Shown here in pieces: positions 22,700-32,735 of a stretch of DNA of 64,000 bases. How positions within the stretch are numbered: position 1 is the stretch's first letter; each line of letters begins with the position of its first letter. The notes under the pieces are model-generated. The model worked only from the letters and a program-made list of their open reading frames with translations. It did not search any database and was not told where the DNA came from. A program made the translations under genes and the position numbers. This stretch comes from Stagonosporopsis chrysanthemi (Eukaryota; Ascomycota; Dothideomycetes; Pleosporales; Didymellaceae). The stretch is from contig JAFISE010000003.1 in NCBI GenBank assembly GCA_022560025.1, positions 437,262 through 501,261 on the forward strand, given 5' to 3'.

Positions 22700-22839
22700 G
22701 GCGGCGGCTGCTGGTGCGGCGGGCGCGCGGGCTGCTGCTGGCCCAGGTCGGCCATGCTGGAGTGCGAAAAGTGCGACGGGGCGGGCGAGTAGGGCGGCGG
22801 GTTTTGGTGCGCGGGCCCCGAGGAAAAGTCGTGCGACAT
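20808..22839 (-). CDS. Zn2Cys6 transcription factor
   Basis: Nuclear regulator with a binuclear zinc cluster. Two exons on the minus strand (22839-22312 and 22109-20808) give 609 residues. The N-terminal 160 residues are Pro/Gln/Ser-rich with a Q10 run. The cluster is C-X2-C-X6-C-X6-C-X2-C-X6-C: GCLTCRKRRIK from exon 1, CDEAHPTCRNCQKSKREC from exon 2. The 202-base intron falls exactly before the third Cys codon, and the frame stops soon after if it is retained. After another Pro/Ala-rich stretch comes a helical region (NVADIFGI, FVNDYVQGLDYMLQTTWYS and onwards) of the fungal TF type. I start at MSHDFSS (22839); the frame is open further up to an ATG at 22998, which would add 53 residues of unremarkable sequence. 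Target genes are unknown. Confidence 0.88.
22669..22698. repeat. CTG/CAG repeat encoding Q10
   Basis: Ten tandem CTG units (CAG on the coding strand) within the Zn2Cys6 gene, giving ten consecutive Gln flanked by Pro runs. Confidence 0.9.
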
Positions 22840-25627
22840 GGGCGGGCGCTGGACGATGCCACCCGCGGCGTGCGCTGCTGGGTCGGGCGGACAGAGGGAG
22901 CTCGCAGCGGCAGCGCGCTTGAAAGCTGGAGGTCGGACGCCAGCGAGAGGAAGAGGGACGGCGGCGACCAGGATCGGTTGGCGAGGCGTGGGTGCCACTG
23001 GGCGGTGGGGGCCGGCTAGCTAGCAGTAGTGGGCAGGCCGTATGTAGGCCGATGCCAGCGCGGCGCACGCCAGGGGTGCCTCGGTTGCCGTGGCCTTGCT
23101 GCGCGTCGACGGTCGACCTGCGTCGTCGAAGATTAGCAGACGTCGTGCTGCCCGCCGCCCGCCGCCTGCGCTGCCGTGAGCTGCGCGGGTCCCGGCCGCG
23201 CAGGCGACCGCGCAGGCGACGGCACCACACAACACGTCAAGAATGCGCCCGCCGCGAGGGAGGCCCCGCCTGCGGCAGACACACGGTGCAGTGCAGGCAG
23301 ACGCACCCTCAGACGCTGCGCGCTGCGAGCCGCCCACGAGGAGCCCGCTGCACCCGCTAGCCGCGTCGAGAAGGTCGCAAGCCGCCGTGGTGCGCTGGGA
23401 GCGGCGCGCTGGGAGCTGGGGGGGGGGGGGGGCACTTACAGACTGCGACGTGTGAACTGCTAGTTTCGCTCGCCAAATCCTCGCTTCAGCGGCCAGCCCT
23501 GGTTTCCCGCTGCCACCGCCGCAACAGGCGTTCTGCAGGCTCGGTTAACGACGTCGATGCGTTGGTAGCGAGGCGCGATCAGTGCAGCGCCGCGGGCGAC
23601 GACGGGGTGCGGGCGCGGCGATGGGACTTGCAACAATAATCGTGTCTGCGTGAAAATTGTTCCCACAATCAAACCCACTCCAAATCCCACCACTCGACCG
23701 CAGCGCTAATCGCCGCCCCCAATCACGTGCACGCACTCCCAATCACGCCTCACGCTTCACGCCTCCCGCCTCCAGCCTCCAGCGCTGCCAGCCCTGCGCC
23801 AGTTCCTCCGTCAATCACATCAGCACCAAGCCTGCGCCGCTCCTCCGCCCGTCTGTCCCCCCGGTCGTGCCAGTGCCCCTTCAGGCGTGCAACGCCCTTC
23901 TCTATCTGCATCGCCGCCAGCGCGCATGCCGCTATTCATACATGCTAACTGACCGCACCCCGGCTGATCTCTCTCTCTCGGCCCGGCGACCCTACTGGAA
24001 ACGGTCGGCACCATACCTTTCCCACCACGTAGTCGTCATGTCGCTCGGCACGTGCAGCGTCATCTCTCACACGTTTAGCCGCTACAGCCTCAGTCGACAG
24101 CCACTGCAACCACAGCAGGGAACCAAGATTGCTTCTGATAAAGGCGCTAGGCCCGCTCTCCCTATTGGAAGTGACGCTGTGTCACCCAGGGCTGCCGACG
24201 GATATCGCGCCCCATTGCGCCCGTTGAAGCCGTTGCTGGCAGAGCTGACGCTGCCCGTTGTACCAACGTCGACAGCTCCGTGGTTCTGCTCCCATCAATT
24301 TTGGTCCACTTGCTGTCGTGCTGTTGCACGAGCACAGGACCCTGCATGCACGCATGACATTGCCCAGCTCTGTGCAACATGCAATACCTGCAGCTGAAGA
24401 TCGTGCTGGCCGCTTCCAAATCTCTAACCTCGCTGCAGCAACCAACCAGCCATCTCATTTCGTCTGAATTTCGTCTGACATGGCAGCCGCGAAGCACCTC
24501 CTGACGTAGAAACCCAACATCGCGAGGTGCCGCTGCCAGCAACACGACACCATGTCAAGGATCACCTCGTAACCGACGGCATGGAAGCTTTCTCGAACAA
24601 AGTTCGCGCCGCCAACCGAGCAGCATGTGCATCATCCGCCCGCCCCGCGTTCAGGAACCCCCGGTTAGCCGCACGCATCCAACCGTCTCAGTTGTGCAAT
24701 CAGTGAGTGGTATTTGCAATGGCTGATCCTGCGCTTCCACACATCGACTGCAACGTCGTTTCGTCGCACAAGGTCGTTGCTTTGAGCGTGCTGTCTGTGT
24801 ATGTGACATGAGATGCTTGATCCAGGGGCAACGGCAGAAGTATTATTTGCTATGCAATCATCACGTGCCCTGATTTGACAGAGTATGCAGTTCGTCAGGG
24901 CGTTTGGGAGCTGCCATCTTATAGCAAGGTCATGATTCATACCAGCCAAGCTTCTGCATACTGCTCGACAAAACACATCGGACTGTCGGGTATTTTCTAG
25001 GGCGACTTGCGATTATGGAGCCCAAGCATCGTACATTGATCCTCGGACAAGATACGCAACAAACAACGACAGCCGTGCCTACTACCTACAGCATGTTCCT
25101 TCAACAACACAAGAGCAAGCATAGCTGGTTGCTCACGCCTCAGAAGCCAACGCCACTAAATTCAGAAGCTTCTTCGTCGATGGCATTCCAAGTCTATCAT
25201 TGTCGGGTTCCGTTGCGTCCGAATGTACAATCATAGGTATATCTGCAGTCTCCGACCTCCGATTTGTCAACATTCGCTCCTTCACCGCTAGTTCATCCCA
25301 GAACAGATGATACAACGTGCTGCTCGCCCATTGGAGCGAGTCCTCTCCACCTTCCGGAACTATTGTACTACCGTGGTCGATCTACCGGCCCGGGCCCGAT
25401 CTCGAACTCCATGCAGAGAAGATTGGCATTGACATATGATAGTGGAGGGTCTGCTGCAGATAGAGGGCTGACTATGAAATACTTCTCGAACGTACCATAT
25501 CCAGTCGGGCATTCACTGCATTGTACGATCGGTATGTGATTGTTACCAACACCGACGCAGTGCGTTATGACAATGTATAAAGGCACCCCAATACTCGTTT
25601 CTATTAGACTCGGCTTCACTTTCGAAC
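22840..25627. other. 2.8 kb gene-free region between Zn2Cys6 and P450 genes
   Basis: This lies between divergent genes, so it should hold both promoters. The left half is very GC-rich with a run of 15 G at 23418-23432; the right half is closer to average. Overlapping open frames on both strands (for example 246 codons at 23657-24397) lack domains. A short TATAAA-like sequence at about 25577 lies roughly 50 bases before the P450 start and may be its TATA box. Confidence 0.5.
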
Positions 25628-27240
25628 ATGGCGCCTCCACCACAAAACCCACAGCCAGTAGGCGAGACAAAACATGTTCCCTATTACTTCTACGGCATTG
25701 TTGCAATCTTGGCCTTTGCCATAGTTAGATATGCCTACCAAACTCTGACATCGCCCCTTCGAACTGTGCCTGGGCCGTTTCTTGCTCGTTTCACTCGATT
25801 GTGGGAAGCCTACGCTATATGCAAGCACGAGAATGCTGCACTTAACATCGCGCTGCATGAGAAGTACGGTAAGTGGACGCTGTATCAGTTACTGAATACT
25901 GTCCCTGTCAGAAAAGTACAGGATGAAGCACCCTACTGACACGTACAGGCCCTGTGGTGCGCCTCGCACCGAATCGATACAGCATCAATCATGGCGAAGC
26001 CGCCAAGGTCATTCTCGGTCACCATAATGCCATGAACAAGTCTAAATTCTACTATGCTCTGGGGCCACCAGACGAATACAGCCTGTTCAGCGAGCCGAAC
26101 CTAGCAAACCATGCTAAGCTCAAGCGCCCGATGGCACACCTCTATTCCCAGACCACGCTGCTCGCATACGAGCCATTTATCGACGCCTGCAATACCATCT
26201 TGCTCAGGAGGCTTGAAGAGTATGCACAACAAGGGAAAACTTTGAATGTCAGAGAGATGATGCAATTCTATGCTTTCGATGTCATTGGTGAGCTCACAGT
26301 CGGCTCTCGATTTGGCCTCATGGAGGATGATGGTGACAAGTCTGGTGTCATCGCAGCCATCGATGAATGCTTTGAATATGGCTCCATCCTGGGGCTGATT
26401 CCTGAGTGGCATGGCTGGCTCGGCATGACGGCGATCAAGTTGGGATTGAAGTCAAGCTTCGACAAGATGATCGCTTTCGTAAACCTTCATCTGGAAGACC
26501 GAGCCTCGGGACGCACTAAATCGCTCGAAGACCGCAGTGACTTACTCGACAGGATGCTGCCCCTGGAACAAGAGGGAAAAGCAACACGCCACCATACCCG
26601 CCAAGCTGCCCTTAGCAATATCGCCGCTGGCTCGGACACAACCGCCATTTCTCTCACAGCAGTCATCGCTAACCTGACAATGTACCCCAATACTCTGGCC
26701 GCTCTGCGCCGTGAGCTCGACGAAGCCACCAAAGCCGGCACCCTCTCTGACCCGGCAAAGTTCCAGGAAGCCCAAAAGCTGCCCTACCTGCAAGCTGTCA
26801 TCATGGAAGCACTACGCGTCCACCCAGCCATCGCCTCCCCCTTGACCCGTGTCGTCCGTCCTGAAGGTCTCCACCTTGCAGGCCAATACTTCCCACCAGG
26901 CACTGAAGTCGGCGTCAACGCCTGGGTGATCCACAACAACAAATCCATCTTCGGACCCGACGCTCACGTCTTCCGCCCCGAGCGCTGGCTCACAGAGAAC
27001 AAGGAAGAGCGCATCATAATGGAAAGGAATTTCCTGTCTTTTGGTAATGGACCGCGCACGTGCATTGGCAAGAACATCAGCCTGATGGAGATGAGCAAGG
27101 TCATTCCGCAGATTGTCAGGAAGTACGATTTCGACCTCGTGCCGGATGACAAGGGGCAGAAGTATTCGTGGAGGACGAGGTGGTTTGCGAAGCCGAATCT
27201 CATGGCGGGGGTGAAGAGGAGGGCGCAGAAAAGTGAGTGA
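25628..27240 (+). CDS. Cytochrome P450 (pisatin demethylase-like)
   Basis: Microsomal monooxygenase. Exons 25628-25868 and 25949-27240 give 510 residues. An N-terminal membrane anchor (YYFYGIVAILAFAIVRYAY) is followed by the proline hinge TVPGP. The oxygen-binding I-helix motif is AAGSDTTAIS, the K-helix EXXR is in MEALRVHP, the PERF-type motif is FRPERW, and the heme loop FGNGPRTCIGKN carries the Cys ligand. Overall it resembles the fungal group annotated as pisatin demethylase or benzoate 4-monooxygenase. Substrate cannot be told: detoxification of plant aromatics or secondary metabolism are both possible. No polyketide, peptide or terpene synthase lies within the window. Confidence 0.93.
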
Positions 27241-27251
27241 TGATTGATTTT

Positions 27252-27323
27252 GCGAGCAAGAGTCCAATTACCTGTTTAGCATAGTGAGCGAGAGTCCAAC
27301 TACCTACTTACCATAGTGAGCGA
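27252..27323. repeat. Imperfect tandem duplication after the P450 gene
   Basis: Two adjacent copies of a 32-34 base unit (27252-27285 and 27286-27317). They share GAGTCCAA-TACCT and a final CATAGT, and a third copy starts (GAGCGAGCAT). The unit lies just after the P450 stop, within the likely 3' UTR. Confidence 0.7.
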
Positions 27324-28042
27324 GCATCTGGTAGCTTTATTAGACCATGAAAACGGTGGCTACATCTACACCAAGCACAGTCACTATCAATCTGGCAACC
27401 AACCTCGCACTTCCTCGACTAAACAAGCAAGGCTTGCGACCACTTCAGCCACCACATCGCGCATCGCTACTAAGCAGCGTGAGATCTCCCTACTCCACAC
27501 TCACGAAGCATGAATCACAAGCACTACAGACGTAACACTCACGCCAGAACCCCACATTCCACCAACCCACCCACCATTCACAGCTCCCAAACGCCATCTC
27601 GGACCGAGATGACCGTCCGGAGATGACCCGCGAACCGAACCGCCGGGGCAATGCAAAGCTAGTACAAGTACCTAGCTCGGTTGTGGCCCCAAGTGTGGGG
27701 AAACGAACGAACCCTCTCTCTGGTTTCCCATGACGGCGGCGAGTGTTCCTCCGCTTGCGGCTTGTAACTTTTGCTGCCCTTCTTATTCTTCTGCTTCTTC
27801 TTCTCTGCAACCTTTTTTGTCGAAGGCGAAAGAGAGAGAGGAGGACGAGTGTTCACACCCTTTTGGTGCTGAGGATAGGCTGCTGTGTGTAAGAAGAGGT
27901 AAGAGAGGGAGTGAGGAGTTTACCGCTGCTTTTCCCGATTAGGGTTGTTCCCGTGTCTTGGAGCTCACGTCTACAGGCCTTTTTTTATTTATTTATACAC
28001 GCTGTTTGTCTGATACACAGCGCTGTGTGCGACTCCACAGCC
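27324..28042. other. Intergenic upstream of BSC6-like gene
   Basis: About 720 bases with no gene recognised. CT-rich and then poly-T sequence (27770-28000) leads into the start codon at 28043. Confidence 0.45.
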
Positions 28043-29592
28043 ATGGCAGTACAGCAAAATGGGGGCGCGTCGACATGTGTCGTTGAGCCGGAGGTCGAAC
28101 TCCAGGACATCTCGTCCTTCGTCCAGCGACCACAGGATGCCAAAACAGCGCCGGGCTTTACGATTGCAGAACGGGTAGGTCGGGATGACGACCCCGTGGA
28201 GAGCCTCCCGTCGCCTACTACTCAGGCTGCTGAGAAGCTGGAGCGTTGGAACCAGTCGAGGACGAATGTCTCGCGTACTTTTGCTGCGTTTTGGAGCTTC
28301 GTCGTTATGGGGAGTAATGACGCCGCGTACGGTGCTTTGATCCCATATGTAAGACCCCCCCCCCCCCCCAGCACTGAACAGATAACCGCTAACGTACACA
28401 GCTACAAGAGTACTACCACCTCAAGTACCTCATCGTCTCCCTGGTCTTCCTATCACCACTCGTAGGCTACACAGCCTCGGCCCTCCTCAACAACACCATC
28501 CATCTCAAATACGGCCAACGCGGCGTCGGCATCCTCGCGCCAATCTGCCACCTAATCCCTTACATCGTCATCGCCGTGCACCCCCCTTACCCCGTCCTCA
28601 TCGTCATCTTCTCCATCGCCGGCTTCGGCAACGGCCTCGCCGACGCTGCCTGGAACGCCTGGATGGGCAACATGGCCAACCCGAACGAGATCCTCGGCTT
28701 CCTGCACGGCTTCTACGGCGTCGGCGCCGTCCTGGCCCCGCTCATCGCCACCACCATGATCACAAGGGCCCATTTGCCGTGGTACGCCTTCTACTACGTC
28801 ATGGTCGCCATGGCCGCCGTCGAGCTGGCCGCCAGCGCCACGGCGTTTTGGAAAGCCGATGGTGCAGCGTTCCGCGCGGCGAATCCGCGCACGGGAGACG
28901 GCAGGGACAACCGCATGAAGGAGGCTGTGGTGCGGCTGCCGTATGCGCGCGTGACGTGGTGCTGTGCGCTTTTCTTCCTGGGCTATGTCGGCATCGAGGT
29001 TGCGCTCGGCGGGTGGATTGTCAAGTTCATGCTGGAGGTGCGGCAGGGCGAGGACTTTGCGAGCGGCATGACGGCGACGGGGTTCTGGATGGGGATTACC
29101 GTGGGCAGGCTGGTGTTGGGGTTTGTGACGCCGCGGATTGGGGAGAAGCTCGCGATTGCTGTACGTTTTTTTTTTCCTCTCCTTCTTCTGTGTCCCACCT
29201 CACGCAAACTCTCCTGCCTAACCTTCCCCCCCGACTAACAAATCCCCTAGATCTACCTCCCCCTCACCATGGCCCTCGAGCTCATCTTCTGGCTCGTCCC
29301 GCAGTTCTACGTCTCCGCCGTCGCCGTCGCCCTGCAAGGCTTCTTCCTGGGTCCCCTCTTCCCCGCGGCCGTCGTAGCAGCAACCAAGCTGCTCCCGCGC
29401 CATCTACACGTCAGCGCCATCGGCTTCGCAGCCGCAATCGGCGGGTCAGGGGCTGCGATTTTCCCCTTCGCAGTCGGCGCCATTGCGCAGGCAAAAGGCG
29501 TGCAGGTCCTGCAGCCGATTATTCTGGCGCTACTGGGCTGTATACTGGGCGTGTGGCTGTGTCTGCCGCGGTTCCACAAGAAGCAGGAGTAG
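28043..29592 (+). CDS. MFS membrane protein similar to BSC6 (fucose permease-like)
   Basis: Polytopic membrane protein of the major facilitator superfamily, similar to fungal proteins annotated 'bypass of stop codon protein 6'. Exons 28043-28348, 28402-29160 and 29251-29592 give 468 residues. After a hydrophilic N terminus of about 70 residues come segments with GSNDAAYGALIPY, GFGNGLADAAWNAWMG and FLHGFYGVGAVLAPLIAT, the G/N-rich segments typical of this subgroup, then a second half with GYVGIEVALGGW and GFFLGPLFPAAV. The transported solute is unknown. The frame is open upstream to 27911, but that extension is poly-T leader-like sequence. The first intron contains 15 consecutive C just after its donor, and the second has a poly-T tract. 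Confidence 0.88.
28355..28369. repeat. Poly-C15 tract in intron 1 of the BSC6-like gene
   Basis: Fifteen C directly after the 5' splice site (GTAAGA) and followed by AG. Prone to length variation and sequencing error, but intronic, so the reading frame is not affected. Confidence 0.9.
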
Positions 29593-30773
29593 AGGAGGCG
29601 CGCGGGCGTCTTCCTCACCGCACAGCGGAGCAGTGCTGTATGGCGTGTTCGCATCGTCGTAGTCATCGCAGTGATAGTCATCTGGGATCCATGTCCACGT
29701 CCTTGCGCCCCAGCACACACATGCAACAACATGCGCTCTACTTACCCCCGCGCCCCCTTCCCCCTTCTACCTCGCAGACTCCTAGCTACAGGCCCCTAAT
29801 AACGTGCACTTAACAATTCCTCCTCGACCGCTCCCTCCCTCTAGCCCCATAAACCCCTCACAATCACATGCCGCGCCCACAGCCCCAGCCGGTGGGGGGC
29901 GCGCCCAGCCCGCCGCCATCGTACGACGGGCCCTCCACCCGTCGAGCCCAGAACACCCGCTACCATCGACACCTTTTGCGTGAACTTGCCTTTTCCAACC
30001 ACGCGCACACCCTGGTCCAGGTGCGCTGGACTTCCAGCGGTGTCGCGATCTGGATCTAGATTGCCCGGGTGTGTGTGTGTGTGGGGAGGGGGAGGGGGGG
30101 GGGACGCAGGGTCAGGCCTGGTGGGCTGGGTAAGGGTACGACGCGAGGCGAGGCTGTTTGCTCCGCGGAATGACGGGGTGTGTGGGTTCTAGATCGAGAT
30201 CGCAGGGTTCGATGGACGTGGGAATGTTGCCTGATGGGGTAGTATGAGGTGTGCGACGGTGGGAGAGGGAGGGAGAGGGGGAGTGGGTGTTGTGGTGTGT
30301 TTGTTAGGATATTTGGTGGTGCGTTATGCTGCTGCTAAAGCGTGTTTGGATACATCAAAAATTACGATGTGAGCGAGGGCTGTCGTCGTCAACATGATAG
30401 ATTTAGAACGCATCGAGGCGGTTAGAGCGAGGATAGAGATATGAGCGCCATTCAGTTCATGCTTCGTAGATCCTCATATAAATGCCAAGTCCCCCGCGCA
30501 CACCAGACCGGACTCTGTTCTGTTTGGCCCGGCCCAAAGCCCACAACGCCTGACACCTGGAGCGAGTGGCTCAACGGGTGCGATGCAAGTCGCGAATCGC
30601 TAACAGCATGTGTCGTGCAAACATGCAACCACCGCTAGCAAATAATCCCCCACCTTCGAACCAAGTCTCCTCGCGCATCGCGCCGTCGTCGCGGACGGGC
30701 ACGCAAGCTTTTGCAGCGTTGCAGGGCCCGTCGGCATGACCTCTCTTTACTTCCCCGTCGCGGTGGTCGGAAC
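29593..30773. other. Intergenic between two convergent genes
   Basis: 1.2 kb lying between the 3' ends of the BSC6-like and TMA46-like genes. 30070-30320 is low-complexity (GT-rich and G-rich, including runs of G). No gene recognised. Confidence 0.5.
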
Positions 30774-31945
30774 TCAAGACTCTGTGGCCTCGACGTCTTG
30801 TCGCTCGGTGCTGACGGCCTCGGCGTCGTTGGCTTCGGTGGGCTCGTTGGTGCCCTCCATGATGCGCAATTCTTCGAGGGAGATGCCCATCTTGGCAGCA
30901 AGGCGCTCTTCTTCCTTCCTTGCCCGCGCCAGCTCGGTTTCCTTGCGCATTGTCTCGAGGTTCCATTCTTGGCCATCGCCCTCGTCGTCGCTGTCCACGT
31001 CGCTGCCAGCCCAGTCGCCCTTCTCGAACATCATTCGTCCGGTCGCCTCCTTGCGGGCCTTGGCCTCTTCTTCGGCCGCCTTCTTGTCCAGACGCTCCTT
31101 CTTCCATTTTGCGAATGTCTCCACGGTGACGGGGGTGAGCGTGCCGGTGAGCTTGTGACGCTCGGATTCGAGGAAGTCTTCGAGTGTGAGTGCGTTACGA
31201 GGGTCGTTGAGGGCGAGAGCCTTTTCGGCTTGTCGTTGTTCGCGGGTCTTGATGACGAAGCTGGATGGTGTTAGTATCGTGACCTTAGTTGAGAGGTAAA
31301 GAGGGTCAGCACGAACCCAGGTGGTAGCGAGTGCTTGTACATGCACTTGTCGCCTCCATTCGGACATGTCCAGAACCAACCGTACTTCTGGTCCTCAATC
31401 GCCTGGATGAAGAACTTGCACACTTTGTCTGTCGTTGTCTTGGGATTGCCATGCTTGCTGAGCACAACATTCCTCAACTTCTCCTCGTCCCAGTCATCCA
31501 TGTTGTCCTTCTTCTTGCGCTCTTCTTCCTCTTCCTTCTCCTGATCTCGGCTGTCGGTGTACAAGCTCCTCTTCTCGGTCTTGCGCTCCACATTCAGGTC
31601 GTGAGAGAACTTGCATCGCCTGCCCTTTTCGCAATTGCCCTTCTTGAAGAACTGGCAGAGAATTGTCTTAGGATCGACACCAAATGGCACTTTCTGGACT
31701 TGCACAGGCTTGAAGAGATCAGCCATCTCCTTCTTGGCGTCCTCGGCAGCCTTCTTCTCCTTCTCCTTCTGCAACTTTTCAGCAGCCTTGCGCTTCTCGT
31801 CCGGCGTTCCTCCTGAGGCGGAGGTGGCGTGAATCTGCTTGATGGCCTTTTGAGCGGCTCCACCCTTCTTGTTCTTCATACCGAAGGTCTTGTCGACGGC
31901 GACCTTCTTCACCTTGGGCGGCTCGCCCTTTCCTTTGGGAGGCAT
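30774..31945 (-). CDS. TMA46: CCCH zinc-finger protein, TMA46/DFRP1 type
   Basis: Partner of the DRG/RBG1 translational GTPase, associated with ribosomes. Exons 31945-31317 and 31260-30774 on the minus strand give 371 residues. A Lys-rich N terminus (MPPKGKGEPPKVKKVAVDKTFGMKNKKG) is followed by a coiled, charged region and two CCCH fingers: ILCQFFKKGNCEKGRRCKFSH and a second with WTCPNGGDKCMYKHSLPPGF. Splicing inside the Pro-Pro-Gly-Phe sequence joins it to VIKTREQRQAEKAL. The conserved DFRP core (TLEDFLESERHKL, TPVTVETFAKWKKERLDKK) and an acidic tail follow. The symbol follows the yeast orthologue name by similarity of architecture. Confidence 0.92.
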
Positions 31946-32363
31946 GACGGGTAGACGTGAATTTTCCGAGTGTCGAAAAGACTGTGAGTGCGCCCTCGTG
32001 GACTTCTGGCAGATGGGTTTCGGGCGTGCGACACCGAGTAGCGCTTGTCAAAACTGATCTTGGTGGGCTTAAAAGTGAGAATGACGATGTGTGGGGGCGT
32101 CGCCGAATTTCAAGTGGCGCCCGCTGCACTCGGACTTAGTCAGCCGACGCTGGAGAGCTCAAGGTGGCCGCTTCCCCAGCTACAACCATTGATCCACGGC
32201 AGAGCCTAGACATTCCCGCTTTCGCTTCCAAATAGTCAAGGAGTAATATTCAAAGCTTCTGTACGCTTTACAAACCCCATCGACGTTGATTGCACCTTCT
32301 GACCGCTCCGCAACAGGCCCCAAACGCTCCTTGATCTCTCACCGACGCGCGTCAAGCTCCAAC
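31946..32363. promoter_or_regulatory. Divergent promoter region of TMA46-like and OST4 genes
   Basis: 418 bases between divergent start codons. I see no named regulatory site. Confidence 0.5.
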
Positions 32364-32516
32364 ATGATCACAGACTCTCAACTGTACTCGCTGGCAATCT
32401 TCCTTGGAAGTGCTGCCATGCTGCTTATCGTTCTCTACCATTTCCTCGAAGTCAACTCGGACGAACAGGCCGAACTGCAGAAGCCAAAGACCGCAGCCAA
32501 CAAGATCAAGGCGTAG
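32364..32516 (+). CDS. OST4: Oligosaccharyltransferase subunit 4 (OST4)
   Basis: Tiny ER membrane subunit that stabilises the STT3-containing oligosaccharyltransferase. It has 50 residues. It opens MITDSQLYSLAIFLG, has one transmembrane helix (LAIFLGSAAMLLIVLYHFL) and a polar cytosolic tail ending in lysines. Helix and N-terminal pattern match the OST4 family; fungal members have 35-60 residues. The frame is open upstream to 32286 but that part has no conserved sequence, so I start at 32364. Functionally it pairs with the N-glycan pathway gene GH47 at 13331, though the two are not linked. Confidence 0.9.
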   Translation: MITDSQLYSLAIFLGSAAMLLIVLYHFLEVNSDEQAELQKPKTAANKIKA

Positions 32517-32735
32517 GACCACACATGAAACCGGGCGAGAGACAGCTGGGGGTGAGACATACGGGGGAGATTTTGATACCATGGTTAGCCGCCGGTGCGA
32601 AGAACCAGAGCGATCAGCGATGCATCACGGCGTTTGGGCGCACGATTATATGGGATATTCGGACCTGAACTTGGGGCATTAACTCTTTCCAAGTTTAATT
32701 ATCTGGCTCATCAGGCACTACTTTTGTCTTGATCC

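Noticed and set aside
23657..24397. 246-codon open frame in the gap before the P450 gene
   Set aside because: Pro/Arg/Ser/Cys-rich with no domain or hydrophobic pattern; looks like a chance frame in GC-rich DNA.
25628..29592. P450 plus MFS gene pair as a secondary-metabolite cluster
   Set aside because: No synthase, methyltransferase or other tailoring gene nearby, and the MFS protein is of the BSC6/fucose-permease type rather than a toxin exporter.
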